Positions 8,473 through 16,868 of a stretch of 64,000 nt of DNA are shown here, in pieces. Position numbers and translations under genes: made by a program. This stretch comes from Thermotogota bacterium ADurb.Bin062 (lineage in GTDB: Bacteria > Thermotogota > Thermotogae > MWEM01): the NCBI GenBank assembly GCA_002071085.1, contig MWEM01000011.1, positions 1 to 64,000 on the forward strand, in the 5' to 3' direction. Positions within the stretch are counted from its first letter, which is position 1; the number at the start of each line of letters is the position of its first letter. Below the pieces are notes generated by a model. It ran no database searches. It saw only the letters and a list, made by a program, of their open reading frames with translations, and was not told where the DNA came from.

Positions 8473-9066
8473 GTTTCGCACAGAGTACACAGAGAGCACA
8501 GAGAGAACACAGAGAAATGCTCTGGAAACGCTTGGGAACGCCGAACTTTAGTTCGGCAGGTTTTTCCTCTTTCTTCCAAAAGGCAAAAAAGAAGGGTCGC
8601 TTACGTCGCGATGCCTACGAGGTTATCGCGGGGTAAGTGATTTTTACGACCCCGCGATCCTCGCTTTCTCCCTTCTAAAAAGCGTATCGCGCCGTCGCGA
8701 AGAGAAGAAGCGCTTACGCCGCGATGCTGCGCGCGGGAACGCCGGGCTTTATAGGTTATCGCGGGGTAAGTGATTTTTACGACCCCGCGATCCCCGCTTT
8801 CTCCCTTCTAAAAGCGTATCGCGCCGTCGCGAAAAGAAGGAGCGCTTACGCCGCGATGCTGCGCTTGGGAGCGCCCTGATAACGCCGCGCTTCAGTGCGG
8901 CATGTGCACTGTGCTCTCTCCGTGCCCTCTGTGTTCTCTGTGCGAAACCCTGTTTTTTTTTGAGAAACATGCCAACTTAAAAGTTGGCGTTCCCAGAAAG
9001 GTCCTCTGTGTTCTCTGTGCGAGACCTTTTTTCAAGGCATGCCGACTTAACAGTCGGCGCTCCCAG
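8473..9066. repeat. Repeat block between ATPase copy B and the beta-helix lipoprotein
   Basis: No gene is seen. A CACAGAG tract is at 8473-8516 and an H hairpin at 8532-8560. P1 copies are at 8625-8658 and 8758-8791, and P2 copies at 8686-8725 and 8818-8857. A half H hairpin (GGGAACGCCGGGCTTTA) at about 8735-8753 is interrupted by P1. A complete inverted-pair composite lies at 8878-8996, and another reverse hairpin, GCCGACTT / AGTCGGC, follows a shorter tract at about 9038-9065. Positions 9067-9167 hold nothing recognisable. Confidence 0.85.
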
Positions 9067-9167
9067 AAGTCCGGCGTTTCCGGAGGACTTCCCTGAAATA
9101 TGCGCCAACACACTTCTAAAAATGCGGCACTCCGACAAGTTCAGAGATATGCCAGGCGTTTTCCTCG

Positions 9168-12100
9168 CTAATGCCCCTTCATTTCTTTGCCTGTATTTGC
9201 CGTATTCTCATAGACTTGGACGGGGTCGGCTGTTAGAGGAGGATCATGGATTGCGCCTGACGCGTCGACCGAGAACGGGTTTTCTTTATCCTCCTTCGTA
9301 TGCCATTCACTACCGGAAGTCCGAATCAACCCGTAACTCGTCCAATAAATCCCGCCGCCGGTACCTGCGCCATTCCCACTTATCACGACGCTGTTCGCGT
9401 TGAACGTTCCCGAGCCGACGTACACTCCGCCGCCGTTACCGGTTGCCGTGTTCGAGGCGATAGTCGTATCGATGGCGGTGAAGGTGTTTGAGTCGTTGCA
9501 GAGGGCTACGCCGCCGCCATCCGCGCCCGCGGTATTCGAGGAGATCGTTGCGTTTGATGTGTTGATCGTTCCCTTATAGGCATACACCCCGCCACCGTTA
9601 CGGGTTGCCTCGTTCGAGGTGATAGTCGTATCGATGGCATTGAAGACGCTGCTACCGTAGAGGGCCACGCCACCACCATACTCACCCGTGTTCGAGGAGA
9701 TCGTCGTGTTCGCGGTGTTGAAGTTTCCGTTCCAGGCATACACCCCGCCGCCCAAGTCTGCCCTGTTCGAGATGATACTCGTTTCCGTCGCGTTGAACGT
9801 TCCCCTCTCGGCATACACCCCTCCGCCGCCGCCGCCAGCCGTGTTCAACGAGATCGTCGTATCGATGGCATTGAAGGCGCTGTTCCCGCAGAGGACCCCG
9901 CCGCCATCTTCACCCGCGGTATTCGAGGAGATCGTCGCGTTCGATGTGTTGATGTTCCCACTCCAGGCATACACCCCGCCGCCCCAGTCTGCCCTGTTCG
10001 AGATGATACTCGTTTCCGTCGCGTTGAACGTTCCTGATTCGATGTACACCCCGCCGCCCAAGTATGCCCTGTTCGAGATGATGCTCGTATCCGTCGCGTT
10101 GAAGGTTCCATACTCGACGCACACACCGCCGCCGTCGTCAGCCGAGGTGTTCGAAACGATCGTCGTGCTCACTGCGTTGAAAAAACCATTTTCATAGACG
10201 CACACACCGCCACCAGATTTTGCTTCGTTCGATTCGAGGATCGTCTCCTTAGCAGCGAAGATGCCATCCCAGACGAGCGCGCCCCCACCTTCGTCAGCCG
10301 TGTTCGAGGAGATCGTCGTGCCCTCAGCGTTTAAGGTTCCTGCTACAACGAACGCCCCGCCGCCGTAACGGGTCGCCTCGTTAGAGGTGATAGTCGTATC
10401 AATGGCGTTGAATATGCCATCCACGACGAGCGCTCCGCCACCGTCGTAAGCCGTGTTCGAGGCGATCGTCGTGTTTATAGCCCTGACGGTGCTGTTGCCG
10501 GTGATGTGTATGCCTCCACCAAAAGCCGCTTCGTTCGATTCGACGGTCGACTCCGTGGCGTTGAAGAAGCCATTCTGGACAAATACCCCGCCGCCCCAGT
10601 CTGCCCTGTTCGAGATGATACTCGTTTCCGTCGCGTTGAACGTTCCAGCCATGACGTACACCCCGCCGCCAGACTTAGCTGTGTTCGAGGCGATCCTCGT
10701 GTTAATGGCTGTGACGGCGCTGTTGCCGGTGATGTGTATGCCGCCGCCGTCTCCTGAGGCCGGCGCCCCGCCGGTGACGATCGCATCGCGGATGGTCACC
10801 GACGCGCCGTTCGTTATGTTGAAAACTCGGTCGTTTTTCCCGCTCATATCTATAGTAAACGGATGACCTGGATCCGAAGAGTGGATCGTGACCTCTGTCC
10901 CCGAGACCGTGACTTGTTGTGCTTCGTTGTTCAATACCGTTCCGCCGTCCACTTCGATGCGGTCTCCATTGCCCGCTTCCGCGACCGCCTCGCTGAGTTT
11001 GTCGTAGCTTCTCTGGTACACCCCGGTCGCGTCGTACCGGACGACGGGACCCGTTCGCGTGGCGAATGTCGCTTCGGGCGTTTCAGCGCTTTTTCCGTCC
11101 GATTGCACCGCTTCCACTTTGTAGGTGTACTCCGTTCCCGTCGACAGGTTCGTCAGGATATAGAACTTCTCTTGCGTCGTGGCCGGCGTAATGGGATATT
11201 CTTCCCCCGGTTTTTTATGATAGACCCGGTACGTTAAACTTACTGCGCGTTCACCCGCGTTCGTTTGCTTGCCCGGTGTCGCCTCCCAGGTCAGCGTCAA
11301 TGTCGTCGGCCGATCCGTCGCTCCACTCGCGGGGCTCGTGAGCGCGATCGTCGGAGGATCGTACTGAGCGGCCAATGTCGAAAAGGTCCACTCGTCGCTC
11401 GTCGCGCGCTGCCCGTCCGATTGCAGCGCCACCACCTTCCACTTGTAGGTCGTTCCATAGTCCAATCCGGCCTTTGACTGCTGCGCGGCCGTGACCGTCG
11501 CCGGGTTTGAGTATGGGTGGCCACGTACCCCGAAGTAGAGGAGGTACTCTTCTATCGTCGGCGCGCGTTCGTCCGCGTTCGTTGGCCGGCCCGGTGTCGC
11601 CTCCCACGTCAAGGTCACCGTCGTCAGCTGACCCTCCGCGCCGTTCCTAGGGCTCTTGAGCGCAATCTCCGGGGCCGCGTACTGAGCCGCCTGTGTAGAA
11701 AAAGACCTCTCGGTGCTCGTCGCTCTCTGTCCGTCCGATTGGTGGACGACGACGTACCACGTGTATGTGGCAGCGTAATCCAGGTTCATCAAGTTATAGG
11801 ACTTATCCGTCGTCGTGGCGGGTTCGGTAGGATCCGGGTCTCCCGTTTTCTTATGATAGACCCGATACTCTGTGAGGTTCGCTCCGTCGCGTTCGCCCGC
11901 GTTCGTTTGCTTGCCCTCTGTCGCCTCCCACGTCAAGGTCACCGACGTCGCCTGGTTCGTCGCGCCGTTCTCAGGACTTGTGAGCGCAATCTGTGGCGCA
12001 CCGTAGAGTCGGTTCGTTGTCGTGAAAGTCCGTTCCGTGCTTTCCGCTGTCTGTCCGTTCGACTGTACCGCCGCCACCTTCCACTTGTAAGTCGCGCCGT

Positions 12101-12410
12101 ACGCCAGTCCCGTTTTCTGAGCCTGTTTGTCGGTCCGGGGCTCCGGAACGCCATAGTCCTCGTTTATGGGAGCGAAAAAGAGGCCGTATCCGATGATCGT
12201 GACCGGTGTCTTTTGGTTTTTTGCCTCTCCCGGTGTCGCTTCCCAGGTGAGGAGTAGGGTCGTCGCTTGACCGGTCGCCCCGTTCGCCGGCGCGATGAGG
12301 GCGATACTCGGCGGGGCAATGACCGCGCGGGCAATACATCCCGTAATGATGGCCAGCGCGATGAGTGTAACGAGTAAGAGCACAATCATAGAAAGACGTT
12401 TGTCTTGCAT
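9168..12410 (-). CDS. Large surface lipoprotein: four Fn3-like repeats and a right-handed beta-helix
   Basis: The start at 12410 (MQDKRLSM) is chosen because AGAAGGAGG stands just upstream. Of 1080 residues, the first 25 form a lipoprotein signal with lipobox ITGC (Cys25), so the protein should be anchored on the outside of the membrane. Residues about 32-450 hold four tandem repeats of roughly 100 residues with the recurring TLTWEATPG and TYKWKV, similar to fibronectin type III. Residues about 480-1050 hold many short repeats of the type NATETSIISN and ADWGGGV, typical of the right-handed beta-helix of polymorphic outer-membrane proteins and autotransporter passengers. No C-terminal barrel or sorting signal is seen. 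Function is unknown; adhesion or surface display is plausible. Many repeats are near-identical at the DNA level, so copy number could change by recombination. Confidence 0.75.
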   Translation of the reverse strand: MQDKRLSMIVLLLVTLIALAIITGCIARAVIAPPSIALIAPANGATGQATTLLLTWEATPGEAKNQKTPVTIIGYGLFFAPINEDYGVPEPRTDKQAQKTGLAYGATYKWKVAAVQSNGQTAESTERTFTTTNRLYGAPQIALTSPENGATNQATSVTLTWEATEGKQTNAGERDGANLTEYRVYHKKTGDPDPTEPATTTDKSYNLMNLDYAATYTWYVVVHQSDGQRATSTERSFSTQAAQYAAPEIALKSPRNGAEGQLTTVTLTWEATPGRPTNADERAPTIEEYLLYFGVRGHPYSNPATVTAAQQSKAGLDYGTTYKWKVVALQSDGQRATSDEWTFSTLAAQYDPPTIALTSPASGATDRPTTLTLTWEATPGKQTNAGERAVSLTYRVYHKKPGEEYPITPATTQEKFYILTNLSTGTEYTYKVEAVQSDGKSAETPEATFATRTGPVVRYDATGVYQRSYDKLSEAVAEAGNGDRIEVDGGTVLNNEAQQVTVSGTEVTIHSSDPGHPFTIDMSGKNDRVFNITNGASVTIRDAIVTGGAPASGDGGGIHITGNSAVTAINTRIASNTAKSGGGVYVMAGTFNATETSIISNRADWGGGVFVQNGFFNATESTVESNEAAFGGGIHITGNSTVRAINTTIASNTAYDGGGALVVDGIFNAIDTTITSNEATRYGGGAFVVAGTLNAEGTTISSNTADEGGGALVWDGIFAAKETILESNEAKSGGGVCVYENGFFNAVSTTIVSNTSADDGGGVCVEYGTFNATDTSIISNRAYLGGGVYIESGTFNATETSIISNRADWGGGVYAWSGNINTSNATISSNTAGEDGGGVLCGNSAFNAIDTTISLNTAGGGGGGVYAERGTFNATETSIISNRADLGGGVYAWNGNFNTANTTISSNTGEYGGGVALYGSSVFNAIDTTITSNEATRNGGGVYAYKGTINTSNATISSNTAGADGGGVALCNDSNTFTAIDTTIASNTATGNGGGVYVGSGTFNANSVVISGNGAGTGGGIYWTSYGLIRTSGSEWHTKEDKENPFSVDASGAIHDPPLTADPVQVYENTANTGKEMKGH

Positions 12411-12593
12411 AAAAAGGCCTCCTTCTGACAGGCGAGAGGATGGAGGGTTTGGCTCTTCCATCAAGGGGGTGCGCGTCCGCGCTCTTCAGGCCCTCGTCGT
12501 TTTGGGTTAGTTTCGTTAGAACCGTAGATAGCGCACGTTCGCGCGCTTAGCAATAGATATTTTACCACAACTGAAAAAAACCAACTGGTTTTC

Positions 12594-12985
12594 TGGGAAC
12601 GCCAACTTTTAAGTTGGCAAGTCTTTCGAAGTGCAAAGACAAGGTTCACAAAGAGGGCACAGAAAGCTAGCGCGGGGTTTATCGCGGGGTAAGTGGTTTT
12701 TACGACCCCGCGATCCCCGCTTTCTCCCTTCTAAAAAGCGTATCGCGCCGTCGCGAAGAGAAGGAGCGCTTACGCCGCGATGCTGCGCCTGGGAACGCCG
12801 GACTTCAGTCCGGCATGTGTCATGTTCTCTCTGTGCCCTCTGTGTTCTCTGTGCGAAACCTTCATTTTTCTTTTAAAGACATGCCGAACTAAAGTTCGGC
12901 GTTCCCAAAAATCTTCCCTCCGTGCGAGACGTTTTTTCAAAACATGCCAACTTAAAAGTTGGCGTTCTCAGAAAACTTCCCTCTG
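12594..12985. repeat. Repeat block before ATPase copy C
   Basis: An H hairpin is at 12594-12620, followed by a variant CACAGAG tract. P1 lies at 12681-12714 and P2 at 12742-12781. A complete inverted-pair composite at 12790-12907 pairs a GGACTTCAGTCC hairpin with a GAACTAAAGTTC hairpin, separated by TGTTCTCTCTGTGCCC and CTCTGTGCGAAACC. A further reverse hairpin is at 12942-12970. Positions 12411-12593 hold the upstream region of the lipoprotein gene. Confidence 0.85.
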
Positions 12986-13039
12986 TGGTCTCTGTGCGAA
13001 CCCATTTTCCTTCCCTAGGCGCTCCCAGCCTTCCGCTCA

Positions 13040-14635
13040 AAGAAGGAGTTCGACTACTATCTGGGAGATTGGTATTATTACCTCGTCAATAATATGGCCC
13101 AAAGTCAAGCTATCGTCGCCAGGCGAAAGAAAGGGAAGACAGCCTTTCTGCAGCGGCTGTTCAATATCCTGTGGAGCTGTTCAGAAAACAAAGTGATTCC
13201 CTTCTACTACGCGATACAAGACCAACGAATCACGCTTGCCAGCTTTGCGAAAGAATTCTTCTCGACATTCGCAAGTCACTATCTTTCATTCCTCACTCGG
13301 AACAAAGACTGGGTCATAACCCCTTTCAATTACGTAGCATTAAAAGAGCATATCGCCTCGTATCCAGAACTTCATATGCGATGCCAGTCGATAGACGAAT
13401 TTGAGAAAACGGGCAATTGGGATTTGATGTGGACGGTCGCGAGTCGCGCTCCTTTCGAGATCGCAGCGTCTAAAGGCATAAAAATCGTCCAAATCTTTGA
13501 TGAATTCCAAAACATCAACGCTTATATCGTGGATGAACGAGGGAATACGATTGATACGATGAGCGGGGCGTACCTGATCCTCGCCGAGAAGAGAGAGGCG
13601 CCGCTTATCATTTCAGGGAGCGAAGTCCACGGGTTGTTGGAGATCGTGCGAAGACTCACGGCACGGTTCAAAGAACGGACTCTTGAGAACCTTCCGGAAG
13701 ATGAAGCCAAAGAAGCGATTCGGCGGTATGCGAAGGCCTCGCGGACCAAAATCAATGAACAGGCGGAAGAAAAAATATGGAATCTGACGAAAGGGGACCC
13801 GCTGTATATTCGCGCGCTGATGCAGAGTGAGCATAACGATACAAAAGACTACACGAACGAAGACAACATCATCGCGACGTACACACAAGAGATCACTCAA
13901 GGAGAGATCTACGGCACCTGGGCCGAATACATTGTGAAGGTTTTCTTGGAAGTGAACGAAAGAAACGCGAAACGGATCATGTTGTACCTGTTTCAGGCGG
14001 GCGAAGAGCGCACGCGCGCTCAGATGATCAAAGACCTGAACCTCGATATGACCGACTTTGATCTGCAGATGAAACTACTCCAGTTGATCAAAGCGGACCT
14101 GATCTCATTCGGTAGCACTGCATTCAGATATACCATCGCTCAGGATAAGACCTATGAACTTGTGTTTCGGAGGCTGTTTCAGGACGAAATAGACCACTTC
14201 ATTCCTGACATCCGCAAAGAGCTCCGTCAGGAGATGGGGAGGAAGAGCTATGAGAAGGGGAAGTTCAGAGAATACCTCGTAAGGGAACGGATCAAGAAAC
14301 CGTTCAACCTGAAAGACCTCGCAGAGAACGGAATCGACCTCACCATCAAGCCGAAAACAATCTTAGAGCGCGAAACGGTCAAAGTGGGACTACGCGATCG
14401 AGAGATCGACCTGATCGTGAAAGGGAACATCGAAATGTGGATCGATGTAAAAGACACGAAAGGGAAGTACGGGAAACGCGATGCGGACCGTTGGATAGAG
14501 ATCAAGCAGGCAATCGACGAAAAAAGCCCTAAGACTTTATTCGCGACGTACTCGCAAAATGGTTACACGGCTGCAGCAAAAGAGCTCCTGGTGTCAAACG
14601 GGGTGTACGTGCTTAAGGGGGAAGAGGGGAAATAG
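13040..14635 (+). pseudogene. Mosaic P-loop ATPase copy C, 5'-truncated with promoter deleted
   Basis: From 13040 the frame matches copies A, B and D starting at codon 29 or 30 (KKEFDYYLGDW). The shared promoter, leader and first 28 or so codons are missing: CTTCCGCTC, which normally precedes TATGCTATAAT, is joined directly to AAAGAAGGAG. No in-frame start exists before ATG 13094, which would give 513 residues and keep Walker A (ARRKKGKT), Walker B (IVQIFDEFQ) and the C-terminal nuclease-like domain (REIDLIV, WIDVKDTKG). Nothing like a ribosome site precedes that ATG. The C-terminal half follows copy B, while the segment between the Walker motifs follows A and D. It is probably silent unless read from elsewhere, but the intact frame of over 500 codons suggests recent damage or use as a donor of sequence. 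Confidence 0.7.
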
Positions 14636-14644
14636 GAGCCGACG

Positions 14645-14830
14645 TGGGAACGCCCTGGGAACGCCGCACTTCAGTGCGGCATGGGTTCTATGTTCTCTCT
14701 GTGTTCTCTGTGCGAAACCATCTTTTGATTTTGAAAAGACATGCCAGCTTAAAAGCTGGCGTTCCCAGGCGTTCCCAGGGCGTATCTCTGTGTTTTCTCT
14801 GTGCTCTCCGTGTTCTCTGTGCGAACCCAT
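14645..14830. repeat. Inverted-pair composite repeat and CTCTGTG tract
   Basis: A composite at 14656-14767 has a GCACTTCAGTGC forward hairpin and an AGCTTAAAAGCT reverse hairpin around TGTTCTCTCTGTG and TGCGAAACC. Another tract with period near nine (CTCTGTG, CTCCGTG, CTCTGTG) runs to about 14825, directly before the copy D promoter region. Confidence 0.8.
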
Positions 14831-14865
14831 TGTCCTTCCCCAGGGCGTTCCTTCCCTTCCGCTCT

Positions 14866-14875
14866 ATGCTATAAT
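14866..14875 (+). promoter_or_regulatory. Extended -10 promoter of mosaic ATPase copy D
   Basis: TATAAT at 14870-14875 in GCTCTATGC-TATAATC matches the promoters of copies A and B. CTTCCGCTC just before it is the sequence to which copy C's deletion is joined. Confidence 0.6.
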
Positions 14876-14898
14876 CTTCCCAAACAGAAGCAAAGCGG

Positions 14899-16200
14899 GT
14901 GAAAGCGATGTTCACGATGCCGGAAAAGATAATCTACGCCTTACCGGAGCAAATAGGAAACACCGAGCTCTTCGTTGGAAGAAAGAAGGAGTTCGACTAC
15001 TATCTGGGAGATTGGTATTATTACCTCGTCAATAATATGGCCCAAAGCCAAGCGATCGTCGCTAGACGAAAAAAGGGAAAAACGGCGTTTCTGCAGCGGC
15101 TGTTCAATATCCTGTGGAGCTGTTCAGAAAGCAAGGTGATTCCTTTCTACTACGCGATACAAGACCGACAGATCACGCTTGCCAGCTTCGCGAAAGAATT
15201 CTTCGCGACATTCGCAAGTCACTACCTTTCATTCCTCACACGGAACAGAGACTGGGTCATAACCCCTTTCAATTACGCAGCATTGAAAGGACACATCGCC
15301 TCGTATCCAGAACTTCATATGCGATGCCAGTCGATAGACGAATTTGAAAAAACGGGTAACTGGGATTTGATGTGGACGGTCGCGAGTTGCGCGCCTTCCG
15401 AGATCGCAGCGTCCAAAGGTATAAAAATCGTCCAAATCTTTGATGAATTCCAAAACATCAACGCCTATATCCTCGATGATCAAAAGAATACGATCGATAC
15501 GATGAGCGGGACGTACCTGATCCTCGCCGAGAAGAGAGAGGCGCCGCTCATTATTTCGGGTAGCGAAGTCCACGGGTTGTTGGAGATCGTGCGAAGACTC
15601 ACGGCACGGTTCGAGGAGAATGTCCTGGAGAACCTTCCTGAAGAGGAGGCGAAAGACGCGATTAGGAAGTACGCGGAGATATATCGGACAAAGATCGACG
15701 ATATCGGAGTAGAGAAACTCTGGAATCTCACGAACGGGGATCCTTTGTATATCAAAGCGCTTTTCTCGTCAAAGCACAACACCAAAAAAGACTACGTTCA
15801 AGAAGACAACATCATCGAAGTATACACGCAAGAGATCACGGGCGGACAGATTTTCAAGACGTGGGGCGAATACATCGCGAAGATCTTTTTAGAAGTAAAC
15901 AAAAGAAACGCGAAGAGGCTCTTACTATACTTGTTTCAGGCGGGCGAAGAACGCACCCGAGCTCAGATGATCAAAGACCTGAACCTCGATATGACCGACT
16001 CTGAACTGGAAACGAAACTACTCCAATTGATCAAAGCGGATCTGATTTCTCAGGGAGAAACGAACTTCGATTACAAGATTGGGAAAGACAAAACCTACGA
16101 ACTCGTCTTCCGACGCCTCTTTCAAAAAGAGATCGACTACTTCGCCCCAGACATAAAGAAAGAGCTTCGTCAGGAGATGGGTGGGAACGCCAACTTTTAA
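14899..16200 (+). CDS. Mosaic P-loop ATPase copy D, C-terminally truncated at the same site as A
   Basis: The 433-residue product has Walker A ARRKKGKT and Walker B IVQIFDEFQ and ends LRQEMGGNANF, exactly as copy A does. The stop TAA is again supplied by the centre of an H hairpin (from 16181). After RRLTARF, about residues 240-335 are divergent (EENVLENLPEEEAKDAIRK, TNGDPLYIKALFSS) from A, B and C, whereas the regions before and after are close to identical to A. This patchwork indicates recombination between paralogues rather than simple drift. Start choices are GTG 14899 or ATG 14908. The nuclease-like domain of B and C is absent. The function of the ATPase-only form is unknown. Confidence 0.75.
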   Translation: MKAMFTMPEKIIYALPEQIGNTELFVGRKKEFDYYLGDWYYYLVNNMAQSQAIVARRKKGKTAFLQRLFNILWSCSESKVIPFYYAIQDRQITLASFAKEFFATFASHYLSFLTRNRDWVITPFNYAALKGHIASYPELHMRCQSIDEFEKTGNWDLMWTVASCAPSEIAASKGIKIVQIFDEFQNINAYILDDQKNTIDTMSGTYLILAEKREAPLIISGSEVHGLLEIVRRLTARFEENVLENLPEEEAKDAIRKYAEIYRTKIDDIGVEKLWNLTNGDPLYIKALFSSKHNTKKDYVQEDNIIEVYTQEITGGQIFKTWGEYIAKIFLEVNKRNAKRLLLYLFQAGEERTRAQMIKDLNLDMTDSELETKLLQLIKADLISQGETNFDYKIGKDKTYELVFRRLFQKEIDYFAPDIKKELRQEMGGNANF

Positions 16201-16768
16201 GTTGGCAGGTCTTTCAAAGAGCAAAACCGGGGTTCACAAGGAGGGTAAAATGAGCCAATACGAGGTTTATCGCGGGGTAAGTGATTTTTTACGACCCCGC
16301 GATCCCTTCTTCATCCTTCTAAAGAGCGTATCGCGCCGCCGCGAAAAGAAGGAGCGCTTACGTCGCGATGCTGCGCCTGGGAACGCCAAACTTCAGTTTG
16401 GCATGTGTTCCATGTACTCTCCGTACCCTCTGTGTTCTCGTTACGAAGCCTTTTTCCAAGACATGCCAACTTAAAAGTTGGCGTTCCCAGCGTATCGCGC
16501 CGTCGCAAAAAGAAGGAGCGCTTACGCCGCGATGCGGCGCCTATGAACTCCGAACTTCAGTGCAGCTTGTGTTCTATGTTCTCTCGGTGTCCTCCGCGCT
16601 CTCTGTGCGAACCCTGTTTTTTATTGTAAAACATGCCAACTTAAAAGTTGGCGTTCCCAGCGTATCGCGCCGTCGCGAAAAGAAGGGGCGCTTACGCCGC
16701 GATGCTGAGCTCGGGAACACTCCCAGTGAAAAGACAAGACCCTGCCAAACTAAAGTTTGGCGTTCCCA
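16181..16768. repeat. Repeat block after ATPase copy D
   Basis: The first 200 bases equal those after copy A at 6113: H hairpin, GGTCTTTCAAAGAGC, then P1 (16269-16303) and P2 (16330-16369). Then follow a composite (16378-16489), P2 (16494-16533), a second and more decayed composite (16543-16659), P2 (16664-16703) and a reverse hairpin AAACTAAAGTTT (16742-16768). The composites and P2 copies abut directly, with CCCAG joined to CGTATCGCG twice, which suggests a preferred join. Confidence 0.85.
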
Positions 16769-16815
16769 GGGCGCTCCCAGAAAGGCAATCCCAGAAAGGT
16801 GGTCGCTTACGTGTA

Positions 16816-16846
16816 CCAAAAAAAACCGCGCCTTACGGCGCGGTTT
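16816..16846 (-). terminator. Rho-independent terminator after the 5'-nucleotidase gene
   Basis: On the minus strand a 10-bp stem AAACCGCGCC / GGCGCGGTTT with a four-base loop is followed by a run of eight T. It lies just after the stop codon of the gene at 16869-18488. Confidence 0.9.
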
Positions 16847-16868
16847 CCTTTCGACTTTTCCATTCAGG

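Noticed and set aside
9688-10197. Plus-strand frame of 169 residues rich in YTPPP, and other frames opposite the lipoprotein gene
   Set aside because: It is the antisense reading of the Gly-rich beta-helix repeats. The minus-strand frame has the ribosome site, signal peptide and domain structure.
1-16800. Insertion sequence with transposase
   Set aside because: Repeats look mobile, but no frame with DDE, HUH or serine/tyrosine recombinase motifs was found in the whole window.
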